Shown here piece after piece: positions 39,288-49,298 of a stretch of 64,000 bases of DNA. Under the pieces are notes generated by a model that was given only the letters and a program-made list of their open reading frames with translations, made no database searches and was not told the DNA's origin. The stretch is from Chryseobacterium capnotolerans. Lineage in GTDB: Bacteria; Bacteroidota; Bacteroidia; Flavobacteriales; Weeksellaceae. Every line of letters begins with the position of its first letter. The stretch's first letter is position 1. A program made the translations under genes and the position numbers. The DNA is taken from positions 4,593,001 through 4,657,000 of the forward strand of contig NZ_CP065589.1 of the NCBI RefSeq assembly GCF_021278965.1, given 5' to 3'.

Positions 39288-42200
39288 TTATTTATCATAT
39301 TCAAAATATAAAGTGGCTGAACTTCCTGAGTTTCCTCCTGTAGACCTTACTGTAATATCTCCAGCTGGTCCCAATGATACACTCCAGCCTCCACCATTTG
39401 AGGATACATTGAAGTTTTTATAAGAAGTTGGTCTGCATAAACTATCTAATGTTCCTATAAACACTCCATTAGACCAATTAGGTGTAGATCCGTTATACCC
39501 AGTCATAGGAAAGCTTAGAATCACTTTTATATGGCCAAAAGCAGTTTCCTGGAAAGATGAGTAATAGATATCGGCAAGATGGGTAGGAGTGATAGTACAT
39601 ACATACGGAGTACATATTCCATTAGTAGTGGCATAATTAAGTCCATTAGCATTAATATCATTCTGGGCCATCTGATCTGCCTCTACCTGACTTACTGTAG
39701 ATACATATTTAGCCGCAGGAACGACATAAGTTACTGGTGAAGGTAGAGTCCCGGGCCCACAAACACTTGTAAAAGTTTTGCTTGCTTCATCACTGTAATA
39801 ATAAGTAGGAGTAACATTATATTTATATTCTTTTACGATATTATTGTCAGCATTTAAAACTTTTTCAAGCCTGCCTGCATCATCATATTTATATTGTTCG
39901 CTGACTCCTGAAGGTGGTGTGATCTTTTTTGCTCCTATAAGCGGATCATAGGTATAAGTGGTAATCTGAAAGTCTTTCAGTTCCGGTTTATTTTTAAAAG
40001 TATTCAACTCCAAAGCCAGAGTATTCTCCGAATTTTCATCTACATCTACATCAGATTTCTTTACGATTTCCAATTGCAGATAAGCTTTATTATCGTTTCC
40101 ATCCAAGCCAAAAGCCTGCATTACCTGGGCATAGCTTGCTCCCTCTATTTTTGCGATAGGCTGAGTATGGTTGTATCCCCAAATAGTTGTAGTATAGACC
40201 TCCTGTTCATTGATTGATTCAATCACATTTCCATAGATACCTTGTCTTAATGTTTGGATTCCCTTTCTGTAATCTACGCCATCAAAACTTTTCTGACTAT
40301 ACGCTTTTTCAATAAGAGGTTTATTGACAAAACCACCTGTTGGAACTGAAAATGGAACTGAAAATTGATTCAATACATTCTTAGTGTAAGTAGTTTTTCC
40401 CTGGTCTATTAAAGTGTGTTCACTTATTTCATTTAACCGATTCTCGTTTTTAATCGTCAATGCATTGCTATCGTTTCCTTCATATGCATATTTGATGTGC
40501 TCTTCTTCGTTTGCCCCTCCGATTGTTTTGAAAATATCTTTAATTTTCCTTTCATTATTTCTCACATAATTAACTGACGACGATATACTTCCATTACCAA
40601 AATATTCCGTAGTTTCTGTTTTACTAAGATCATAATTGAAAGAATAGAACTTTCCTAATCCTCCTCCATACCAGCCATCATCAATAAGATCAGTTTCTTT
40701 CCATTTTAGTTTATAATCATGCAAAACAGATTTAACAATCTGATTACCTGAATTATAAACTTTACTGGATTTTAGTTTTCCATTAATCCCTTTAAAATCT
40801 GCTTCTGGAATATAATAATAATACCTGTTGTCTAGCCCAATATAAATAATACCACCATTCACCGTATCTATATTTGTTGTTCTGGTAGCATAGGAATCAT
40901 AAATCATTGGGGATTTATAATGAAAGTCATCTATATCAATCTGCTTTGTATAGATTGGGGTAAACGTACTATACTCGTTAATAGTATATCCAAGAGTTGT
41001 ATTATCCTTTTTTCTCGTTTTCTTTACGGAACCATAATAGAAAGAATACTCATGATCCCCACTTGCACTTACATATTTCTCCGGTTCAGCATACTCGGAC
41101 TGTCCGCCCCAGGTTACACCGCTGATTTTAGGAACATCCAGTAAAGTACCTGTACCATCTCCGTTAGCACCATATGTGTATTCCTCTGTAAACTGCCCAT
41201 TTCCTGAATCCGTAGTAGATTCTTTCACTCTAAGACCAGGTCCTTCTCTTTTTTGATTGTAATAAGTAAAATAATTCAAATCATAAGTATACAAGACTTT
41301 TCCTCCTAAACTTGAGATACTTTCTAATGATCCCGAAACGGCATCTTCTAGCTTTGGAGTACTGTCTTTGGTATATGAAGTCCCAGCTGTTTGAAGCTCT
41401 GTTCCTGTAAATTGATCTCTTTTATAAAGTGAAAAAGGAGAAATATCAATATTTATTTTATTATCAGTGGGATAATAGAATAAGTTGGGTATAAAACGCT
41501 TAGGATCTCCTGCTTTATAAAAGCCCCAATGGTCAATCTGGAAAGACTGCTTATTAGGAAGGTTTCGAGGGGTTTTGTATTTAAAGTTATATTTATTAAC
41601 AGGTACTCCGTTTTTATCACTAAGCGCTATTTCTGTCAAAAACATCCTGGTATATACGGCCTTATCTATTGCAGGATCTGCATGAATACTCTTTTCGGTA
41701 GATTCAATATCCACTTGTACTAAACGAGCTTTATTAACAACAGTCTCTGTATTATTTGTTTTATTAATACTGGATACTACGATCTCATTGAGTTTCTGTA
41801 AGGTACTGGATCTTCCTGCATCATAAATATCTTTTCGAACATCCCCATAATTAAATGTAATTTTTGAAGATGAAGATTGAATACTCTTAATAATAGGTAC
41901 CATATTCAGCTTCCGTTTCGTTTCCAATGTTATTTTACTTGTACTCCATGAGTTTGCAGGATAAGGGTAATAAGAACCTGATGCTCTGTTAAATGTTAGA
42001 GATTTTTTTGTTTCGTAATCAAAAGATATAACTTCACCAAATCTATTTTCAATTTTTGATAAATACCAGCTAACCGGTTTCTTTTTATTTTTCTCATATC
42101 TTGCTCTTAAATCCAATGGCGCAGGATATGTCGGATCATTGGGAGCACAATAAGGATGATCTACTGTAAAGTCTGTATTTGCCGGCTTAATGTCATTAGC

Positions 42201-43014
42201 AGAAGTTACAGGCATAATTACCCCCCCAAAAGTCTTCTGAGTAAAATTAACATAATCTGTTCCTGGTAAATCTAATTCGATAGCTGCAAACATATATTTC
42301 ACTCCATTTTCATCTGTAAGAGTAAATTCCTGGAATATATCTGCTCCTTTTTATCTCCTACAACTTTATAATTTTCATCATTAATAACATGTATATTACC
42401 ATCCAATCCAAAATAGAACTCGAAAGTTTCTTTTCCAGGGATTGTTACCACAAAAAGATCATTATTGTCGTGGTAAGCACTAAAAAATTTAGAGTTAACA
42501 GTTGTGGTTCCTGTAATTGGCCTGGGGTTGGTTTTATATTGATTAATCATGCTAATATTATTAGCAAGTACTCCGAGAAGACCTTTTTTTCCGGATAATA
42601 ACTCAATCCCATGCATTCTATTGTAGGATTAACCTGACCAGGAGGTATTCCTATAGGAATTTGATATGTTTTATATGTAGCATATACCACGCCGTCCGAA
42701 GATTCATCTTGTACCCCTCTTCTTAATCTAGTGATTACACCTACTCCATTCATATCCCAATTAAGCCCAACATTACTGGCTTCTGAACTCACTTTTACCC
42801 CTCTTCCATCATATCTAAGAGACAATGGGAGAGTATAGTCTTTAATTTCCAGCTTCGCAATTGGAATTTCAACATTGGGACTTCCTGAAGCTTCACTAAT
42901 TCTAGATAGTTCCTGAAGGTTATTGGTTATAGAGCTGGCTCTTGGATTTTGCTGAGCCTGAACAACTGTAGTTAAAAATAAGATTGTTCCTAAGGTTATA
43001 ATTTTTCTTTTCAC
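39288..43014 (-). pseudogene. Secreted RHS/SpvB-like giant protein with DUF5977-like end; two frame breaks (42348-42352, 42584-42590)
   Basis: Corrected length about 1242 residues. Signal peptide MKRKIITLGTILFLTTVVQAQ. N-terminal domain with VEIPIAKLEIKDYTLPLSLRYDGRGVKVSSEASNVGLNWDMNGVGVITR, typical of large flavobacterial surface proteins that precede RHS genes. Long YD-like beta repeats follow, then YKYDDAGRLEKVLNADN near residue 1050. A final DUF5977-like domain contains FTSVCGPGTLPSPVTYVVPA and EADQMAQNDINANGLNYA. The frame is lost twice: A7 at 42584-42590 should be A8 (YYPEKKGLLGVLANNI) and A5 at 42348-42352 should be A6 (DKKGADIFQEFTL). Both are homopolymers and all three segments are conserved, so the breaks are probably assembly errors. 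Between the T9SS repeat protein (3 nt) and the RHS core gene (9 nt). Confidence 0.82.
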
Positions 43015-43017
43015 TGG

Positions 43018-44642
43018 TTATTTTTTTATCAACTTAGCATTTGCTGTTTTGTTACTATCAGTTTTTATCGTAATCAGATAAGCTCCCTGTACTAGAGAAT
43101 TTGTATTGATTTTGGTTATATTATTTTTAGTCTTCAAATTCTGAATCTGCCTTCCACTCATATCATAGAGCATAATATCAGCTTCCTTGAAGTCAAAACC
43201 AATCTCCACATAGGCATAGTCAGATACTGGATTAGGATAGATTTTGATATCATATTTCTCAACCAGCTCTTTTACCTGTTGATCTCCAAGCTTTACAATT
43301 TTCCAGTTTTCTTTACCTAATTCCTTTGCACTGGTTCCTGCCAGAACAATAGATCCATCTTTGTTTAATTTCAGATCCGAAAGCCGTTCTTCTCTTTTTC
43401 TGGACTCTCCTTTCACATGCTTTCTCCACTGTTCGTTTCCACTATGATCTAAATACAGCATCCAGAACGTTTCATCATTTTCTTCAATTCTTCCTTCTGC
43501 CTGGGTGTAACCGCCTAACAGGATTCCTTTTGAAGTTCCTTCATCTGCTGAATGAAGAACACTCATACTCATCAGAATATCTCTGTTCTTGAAACTGTAT
43601 GATTTTTGCCATTTTTCCTCGCCTCTTTCATTCAAAGAAATCAGCCACAGATCTGTACCTTCTTCTATTCCCACAGATTTGTTTCCGGACCTGTCTGATC
43701 TGGACTCTCCGCCAATGATAAAACCATTTGAAGCAAGAGCAAGTGTTCTAATATGATCATCTCCTTTACCCCCAAAGTTCTTTTCCCATTCTACCTTTCC
43801 GTTTTTATCAAGCTTAACGATCCAATAATCACCTTCACCAAAATTCTCTGTGCCTTTCCCGGTGCGGGATACAAAATTCGGAGTACGAGATTCTGAAGAT
43901 GATGTGTTCCCACGAGACTTGTCACCTAATCCCGAAACGCGAACCTCGGAACTTCTTGAATAGATTCCCAGTAAAGCTCCCCCATCTTTTGTTGGAATCA
44001 TCTTTTCAACCTCATCGAGCCCTCTTCCACCTAAAATCAATTGAGACAATTCCTTTCCGTCCTTATCTAATCTGGTAATCCAGACATCTTTTGAACCATA
44101 ACCCTTGGATGCTCCTTGTACATTTCCTGCGATCATAAACCCTAAATCTGTTGTTTGAATTACAGCTCTCGCTTCTTCATCAGCATAAGTACCTAATGTC
44201 TTTTGCCATAATTCATCTCCAAATTCATTGATTCTGATGAGCCAGATGTCTGAACCTCCTTTGGAATCCTCCTTTTTATCCAGTCCTTTTCCCGAATAAG
44301 AGGTCCCAGAAAGGAGAAAACCACCATCTTGAGTGGCTACTGTGGCCGATAAATAATCATGGTTTTGCCCGGAAAAATATTTCTCCCAGACCTGTTCTCC
44401 TTGTTGGTTTAGTTTTACCAAATGAAAATCGTAACCGTTATTCTGTTTATTCTCAGAGACCTGGGATTTATCATCGCTCTGAATAGAGCTTCCTGTAATA
44501 AGATATTGTTGATCAATGGTTGTAGTGACCTGATTTAAAAAATCCTGAGTAGAGGATTTGATATCTTTTGCCAGACTACTTCCTGAGCATACAATCCTGA
44601 AACAGTGCATAGGAATAGTGCACTGATATAGAATTTCTTCAT
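43018..44642 (-). CDS. T9SS-sorted repeat protein; frameshift near the N-terminus at 44566-44569
   Basis: The true start is probably ATG at 44642, which gives a normal signal peptide MKKFYISALFLCTVSGLYAQ. The A4 run at 44566-44569 should be A5, joining EVVWQK to DIKSSTQDFLNQV. Corrected length is 541 residues. As written, the open frame begins at 44610 with an artefactual MHCFRIVCSG. The body is a series of blade-like repeats (WEKYFSGQNHDYLSATVATQDGGFLLSG, WQKTLGTYADEEARAVIQTTDLGFMIAG, WEKNFGGKGDDHIRTLALASNGFIIGG), consistent with a beta-propeller. The C-terminus is a T9SS type A sorting domain (KIYPNPVSDYAYVEIGFDF, LVQGAYLITIKTDSNK). First gene of the RHS operon; it probably presents at the surface with the RHS proteins. 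Confidence 0.85.
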
Positions 44643-45193
44643 GTCAGTATTTAATTTAAGTTGTTATTAGTTTTTTAGCACACTGTAAGCGGCTTTAAAA
44701 TATTTCTCAATATGAGTATTTATTGTATATGAGTATAACCCGTATAAAAGTATTGAAAATGAAAATTGGTAGAATTCAGGATAGTCCTAAATAAAAGCCT
44801 TGAGATCAATAAACCACACAATTTCCCACTTTATCAGTGAAAATCAGACGGTTGTTTGAGAAACCCGCCCTGCAAGAAAGAATTTAATATTTTCCCGGTG
44901 GATAATTTCTAAGAATATAATATAGAAACAACGAATAATGCATCGATTCTTCATGTCAGGTTTAGTTTAAGTGTTATTAATTTTCCACAAAAGTATCTTT
45001 TTTAGCTTATTGTAAAAAGAATTAATACTTTGTCCCAACCTGAGTTTTATCATGTCATAATTTCCATAATATAAAGTCTTTTCAATGAATGATAAAACCT
45101 CATACATATGAAAACGGATTTTCTTTATTTGGCCAAAAGAACTTAAGGATTTGATTTAAAACAATATAACATATAGACCTGAAATAATACAAT
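44643..45193. other. Intergenic region with a duplicated leader remnant
   Basis: 551 nt without a supportable gene. The sequence around the T9SS gene start (44634-44680, TTCTTCATGTCAG...TTTAATTTAAGT) recurs imperfectly at 44949-44990. This looks like the leader and start codon of a lost or decayed second copy. The rest is AT-rich and featureless, and holds the promoter of the RHS operon and the 3' side of the polymerase gene. Confidence 0.45.
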
Positions 45194-46465
45194 CTAATGA
45201 AACCTAAAATTCGCCTCTGGCAGCGTATTCTTTTTCAAGAATGCTTCATATTCCGGAGACAGCTGAGCACGGCCAAAAGTATTCTCACCGCTCATACTTC
45301 CCAAACGGACCTTATCTTTTCCGAATTTCCGGTTCATGGCATCCATGGCCTTCATCACGGGAAGATGCTGGTTTTGTATATCTTCTTCAAAAAGGCTGAT
45401 CTGCCTTTGATCTTCAGGAACAAAGTCATTCACCATCACACCTGCCCTTTTATAGTGGAATCCATCTCTGTAAACGGCTTCAAAAAGCTCGTTCACCACT
45501 CTTCCTATCAGTATGGATGAATTGGTGGGATTGGGAAGAATTTGAGTCATAGCATTTCTATATTCAGGAAGATCTTTTCTGAATCGGTTGGTCTGCACAA
45601 AGACCGTTATCATTTTACAGCAGGTATTCTGGCGGCGTAATCTTTCTGAACAATACATCCCAAAGGTTTCTACCCGCTCCCGAACAGCTTCTTTATCGGT
45701 AAGCATTTCCATAAAACTTCGGGTAACCGCAATTGATTTTTTAGGAGATGGAGCATCCAGTTCCAGCTGACGGATTCCTTTCAATTCGTTGATCATCCTT
45801 ACCCCATGGATTCCCATCACTTTCCGAACCCACATTTCGGGTTTCTGAAGAAGGTCCCAAGCCTTATACACACCACTATCATTCATTTTAGCAGCCAGCT
45901 TTCTTCCTATTCCCCAAACATCTCCTATGTTCAGCCATTTCAACGCTTTTTCTATTTTTTCAGGAGTATCCATAATATACACTCCATTAAATTGCTCCGG
46001 AAAATCCTTTACAATTCTGTTGGCCACTTTACATAAAGTCTTGCTGGGTGCAATACCAATACTTACAGGAATATTCTCTTTCTCCTGAATCTCTGTTTTT
46101 ATTTTAGCACAGTATTCGTGTATATCAATATATTTGAAGCCTGTTAAATCAAGGAAAAGCTCATCAATACTGTATATTTCATAATCCAGAACATAAGAAC
46201 GGGCGATATTGATGACCTGCTGGCTTTTATAATTATAGAGTTCGAATTTTGCAGAAAACCTTTTTACATTATGCTCTTTGAAGAGATCTTTGTATTTGAA
46301 TGCAGGAGCTGCCATAGGAATCCCAAGATCTTTTGCTTCCTTACTTCTGGACACTACACATCCATCGTTGTTGGAAAGAACCACAACAGGTTTACCTTCA
46401 AGGTCTGGATCCAGAGTCCTCTCACAGGATACAAAAAAGTTATTACAATCTACCAGCGCATACAT
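45194..46465 (-). CDS. umuC: Y-family DNA polymerase, UmuC-like
   Basis: A 423-residue translesion polymerase subunit. N-terminal palm motif MYALVDCNNFFVSCERTLDPDLEGKPVVVLSNNDGCVVSRSKEAK carries the first catalytic aspartate (Asp6). YSIDELFLDLTG carries the second acidic pair. Fingers and little-finger segments follow (WGIGRKLAAKMNDSGV, KKSIAVTRSFMEMLTDKEAVRERVETF), with the UmuC C-terminal tail (FEEDIQNQ, LGSMSGENTFGRAQLSPEY). Full length for UmuC. The usual UmuD-like S24 peptidase gene is not adjacent in either direction. A -7 box lies just upstream of the start and a regulon operator lies 118 nt from it. Confidence 0.95.
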   Translation of the reverse strand: MYALVDCNNFFVSCERTLDPDLEGKPVVVLSNNDGCVVSRSKEAKDLGIPMAAPAFKYKDLFKEHNVKRFSAKFELYNYKSQQVINIARSYVLDYEIYSIDELFLDLTGFKYIDIHEYCAKIKTEIQEKENIPVSIGIAPSKTLCKVANRIVKDFPEQFNGVYIMDTPEKIEKALKWLNIGDVWGIGRKLAAKMNDSGVYKAWDLLQKPEMWVRKVMGIHGVRMINELKGIRQLELDAPSPKKSIAVTRSFMEMLTDKEAVRERVETFGMYCSERLRRQNTCCKMITVFVQTNRFRKDLPEYRNAMTQILPNPTNSSILIGRVVNELFEAVYRDGFHYKRAGVMVNDFVPEDQRQISLFEEDIQNQHLPVMKAMDAMNRKFGKDKVRLGSMSGENTFGRAQLSPEYEAFLKKNTLPEANFRFH

Positions 46466-46486
46466 GACGATCGTGAATTATCTATA

Positions 46487-46494
46487 CAAAATTA
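46487..46494 (-). promoter_or_regulatory. -7 box of the umuC gene
   Basis: Minus-strand TAATTTTG, a match to TAnnTTTG, 21 nt upstream of the umuC start codon. It is separate from the operator at 46583, which lies about 90 nt further upstream. Confidence 0.55.
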
Positions 46495-46582
46495 TTACTT
46501 TTCAAGAATAAAATCACTTTTTCATCACGAATTAACATCACATTTAACACATTGAAAAACAAATAAATAATATTTTATAATA

Positions 46583-46616
46583 CGACATATTTTGTCGCAT
46601 TAACATTTTAATTTTG
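46583..46616 (+). promoter_or_regulatory. Regulon operator-promoter module 1
   Basis: Operator CGACA-TATTT-TGTCG (46583-46597), then 11 nt, then TAATTTTG (46609-46616), read on the plus strand. The downstream direction faces the 3' end of the antiporter gene, so as a promoter it would make an antisense or very short RNA. As a palindrome it could also act on umuC, 118 nt to the left. Confidence 0.7.
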
Positions 46617-46655
46617 CTTTCAAAAACATTATTTATTTGAATGTTTTACGGTAAA

Positions 46656-48239
46656 TTAAATCATTCGCAGCCGTTCTTCTTCCAGGTCAAGCTGATAGAG
46701 CTGATGCCTGATAATTTCTTCATTCACAGAAGTATCTTTATTAAGTTCTGAAAGAAACTGTCTTTGGCTTTCAAGCATTTCGATAAAAACAGCTTTGGAT
46801 TTTTCGTTCATCCAGTCATCGTCATTGGCTTTGTTTTTTTCTTCCCAATGTCGCAACAATCGCTCTATTCCTGCATCACTATGAAGTTCGCTTTCATGTT
46901 TATTCTTAAGAAAATGATAAACATGTTGTCTTAATTTTTGTTTGATCTCCTTTCGGGCCAGTTCCTCTTTTTCTTCATCTATAAAACCCTCAAAAACTTT
47001 TCCATATTTTATAAAATAAGGCAATGTAAGCCCCTGTACCAAAAGGGTAAGCAGTATCACGACAAAGGTGATGAATAATATAAGATTCCTGTTTGGAAAA
47101 GGGGTGCCGTTTTCAAGAGTTAGCGGGATGGCAAGTGCTGCTGCCAGAGATACCACTCCCCTCATTCCTGTCCATCCAAGTAAAATAGGCATCATTAGCC
47201 TTCTTCCCATGGAAGATGCTCTGGGAGCTACAGAAGGACGAAAAATAATTGTGGCAATCATGGCTGCATAGGAGCTTATTATTCTGGCTATAATAAGAAT
47301 AGCTGTCACTAATACTCCATAATTAATGGCAGTTTTTAAAGCTATTCCTTCGGAACGCAGCCCGCCTACAATCTCAGGAAGCTCCAGTCCGATAATTAAG
47401 AAAACAATACCATTCAGAATAAATACAAAGCTTTCCCATACGCTATATCCTCTTATACGGCTGGTACTGTTCAAAAAGATCATTCTTTTAGCAGACATAT
47501 ACAGACCTCCGCAAACAACTGCCAAAACACCAGAGCAATGAATTTGTTCCGCTACCCAATACATCAGATAAGGCTCAATAAGCGTCAATGCAATATCTGA
47601 AGAAGCATCTGTAGGAAGCCTCTTGTGAGCTTGTACAAAAATCCAGGCCAGTAATAGACCAATTCCTGCTCCTCCGATCACCATCCATAAAAAATCCAAT
47701 GAAGCTTCCTGCCATATAAATTGTCCGGTTCCTACTGCAATAAGCGCAAAACGGAAGATAATCAGCGAAGAAGCATCATTCAGAAGGCTTTCTCCTTCCA
47801 AAACAGCTGCAGTCGTATTGGGAATTTTTACAAATTTCATAATAGCACCCGTACTTACAGCATCAGGCGGAGATACGATGCCTCCCAATAAGAACCCCAG
47901 AGCAATCGTAAATCCCGGAATAAAATAATTGGCAGCAATGGCCACTGAAAACGCAGTAAAAAATACAACCAGGAACGCAAAACTTCCAATGATACGCCAC
48001 CATCTTTTCATTTCTTTAAAGGAAATAGACCAGGCTGCTTCAAATAGTAGTGGTGGCAGGAATATAAAAAAAATAAGATCGGGGTTGATCTTTACAGCAG
48101 GCAAACCGGGTATAAAGCTTACAAGAAGTCCAAATATAACCAGCAAAATAGGATAAGCGATTTTTAATTTAACAGCCCACATATTTAATAATACTATAGC
48201 GGCTATCATGGCCAATAAAAAGGGTAAAACGGTATGCAT
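46656..48239 (-). CDS. Monovalent cation:proton antiporter, CPA1 family (NhaP-type)
   Basis: A 527-residue inner-membrane protein that exchanges Na+ or K+ for protons. About 12 transmembrane segments cover residues 5-420. The substrate-binding core has GGIVSPPDAVSTGAIMK and the double motif GESLLNDASSLIIFRFA, with the essential Asn-Asp. The C-terminal 110 residues form a charged cytoplasmic helical tail (EEKEELARKEIKQKLRQHVYHFLKNKHE). Family assignment is firm; the ion is not determined by sequence. Monocistronic. Confidence 0.93.
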   Translation of the reverse strand: MHTVLPFLLAMIAAIVLLNMWAVKLKIAYPILLVIFGLLVSFIPGLPAVKINPDLIFFIFLPPLLFEAAWSISFKEMKRWWRIIGSFAFLVVFFTAFSVAIAANYFIPGFTIALGFLLGGIVSPPDAVSTGAIMKFVKIPNTTAAVLEGESLLNDASSLIIFRFALIAVGTGQFIWQEASLDFLWMVIGGAGIGLLLAWIFVQAHKRLPTDASSDIALTLIEPYLMYWVAEQIHCSGVLAVVCGGLYMSAKRMIFLNSTSRIRGYSVWESFVFILNGIVFLIIGLELPEIVGGLRSEGIALKTAINYGVLVTAILIIARIISSYAAMIATIIFRPSVAPRASSMGRRLMMPILLGWTGMRGVVSLAAALAIPLTLENGTPFPNRNLILFITFVVILLTLLVQGLTLPYFIKYGKVFEGFIDEEKEELARKEIKQKLRQHVYHFLKNKHESELHSDAGIERLLRHWEEKNKANDDDWMNEKSKAVFIEMLESQRQFLSELNKDTSVNEEIIRHQLYQLDLEEERLRMI

Positions 48240-48555
48240 TGAAATTGTGTTTTTTAATTTTTATCCATAATCTTCATGATCTATCTGAAGACAACATCTT
48301 TTACAAATATACACTCAATCTGTATTTTAGCACTCATTTTTTCAATCTTATCAAAACTTAAATAGAAACTGCAGCCTAACACTTCAACATCATCCCCGCT
48401 CATCATGAAGAAGGTTTACAATAATGAAATTACCTTACAATCCTCAATATTTAATCTCACTATAAAAACAATCAAAGACTGCTCAGACGGACAGACTTTT
48501 TATTTTAAGTAATTAATTCAAGAGAGAATGAATAAATGTTTTTTTATTCTACATA

Positions 48556-48589
48556 CGTCAAGTTTTGTCGCTTCCGGCCTATACTTTTG
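48556..48589 (+). promoter_or_regulatory. Regulon operator-promoter module 2 (M15 peptidase)
   Basis: Operator CGTCA-AGTTT-TGTCG (48556-48570), 11 nt, then TACTTTTG (48582-48589), 17 nt before the M15 peptidase start, so the leader is only about 10 nt. The right arm contains the TTTG that would serve as the upstream promoter element, so binding should block transcription. The rest of 48240-48606 holds nothing recognisable. Confidence 0.85.
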
Positions 48590-48606
48590 CTCTATAATAA
48601 AAGAAT

Positions 48607-49044
48607 ATGGACAAAGTAACATTAGAAAGAATTCAGAAACTTCACCCACTGGTAAGAGATGAAGTAAAACAGATTATTGAAGAATGTGATAAGGCGCTTA
48701 CAGGCAGAGCCAAAATAAGAATCACTCAGGGATTGAGGTCTTTCGAAGAGCAGGAAAAGCTGTATGCTATCGGAAGAATTACATCTGGAAAAAAGGTAAC
48801 GAATGCCAAGGCAGGCCAAAGTATCCACAATTATGGCCTTGCGGTAGACATGTGCCTTATAATTGACGGAAAGACTGCCAGCTGGGACACGGCAAAAGAC
48901 TGGGATAACGATAAGGTTGCAGATTGGTATGAATGTGTAAAAATTTTTGCTAAACATGGCTGGGATTGGGGTGGAAACTGGAAAACATTTAAAGATCTTT
49001 CCCACTTTGAAAAAAGACAATCCCTTCTAAGAAAGGACCTGTAA
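48607..49044 (+). CDS. M15-family peptidoglycan L-alanyl-D-glutamate-type peptidase (endolysin-like)
   Basis: A 145-residue single-domain M15 metallopeptidase related to phage endolysins and CwlK. Such enzymes cut the peptide stem of peptidoglycan. Motifs: TQGLRSFEEQEKLYAIGR, then zinc ligands His74 and Asp81 in QSIHNYGLAVDM, and the third ligand His133 in DLSHFEKRQ, all at the canonical spacing. There is no signal peptide, so without a holin-like partner the enzyme stays in the cytoplasm. Its own operator-promoter module lies immediately upstream. It resembles a domesticated phage lysis gene; an escape route through membrane damage by the neighbouring phospholipase is speculation. Confidence 0.92.
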   Translation: MDKVTLERIQKLHPLVRDEVKQIIEECDKALTGRAKIRITQGLRSFEEQEKLYAIGRITSGKKVTNAKAGQSIHNYGLAVDMCLIIDGKTASWDTAKDWDNDKVADWYECVKIFAKHGWDWGGNWKTFKDLSHFEKRQSLLRKDL

Positions 49045-49134
49045 AGACCAGTTGGAGAACACTTTTGAAGAAGTCAAGAGATCAACAAAATTATGTTATT
49101 TTTTAGCCTTTTTTCTTTGAAATTAATTTAAACA

Positions 49135-49168
49135 CGTCAAGTTCTGTCGCTTCTCCGCCCTACCTTTG
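49135..49168 (+). promoter_or_regulatory. Regulon operator-promoter module 3 (patatin gene)
   Basis: Operator CGTCA-AGTTC-TGTCG (49135-49149), 11 nt, then TACCTTTG (49161-49168). The patatin start is 130 nt downstream, leaving a leader of about 120 nt. Confidence 0.82.
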
Positions 49169-49298
49169 TTTTACAAGAAAGCCACTAAAAACAACAAGAT
49201 CTGAACATGAAATTCAAACATTTTTCCTGATCAAAATCACTGATTTCATAGGATCCTGTTACTATGTATTCTTAAAAAAAAGCAATTAACAAAATAAT

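Noticed and set aside
44570..44610. N-terminus MHCFRIVCSG of the T9SS repeat protein
   Set aside because: It is an out-of-frame reading of the signal peptide MKKFYISALFLCTVSGLYAQ.
46466..46655. LexA-type SOS box upstream of umuC
   Set aside because: The only palindrome is the CGACA-N5-TGTCG operator, which is shared with the WYL island.
46641..46751. 36-codon frame downstream of module 1 on the plus strand
   Set aside because: Fully antisense to the antiporter C-terminus, with no independent support.
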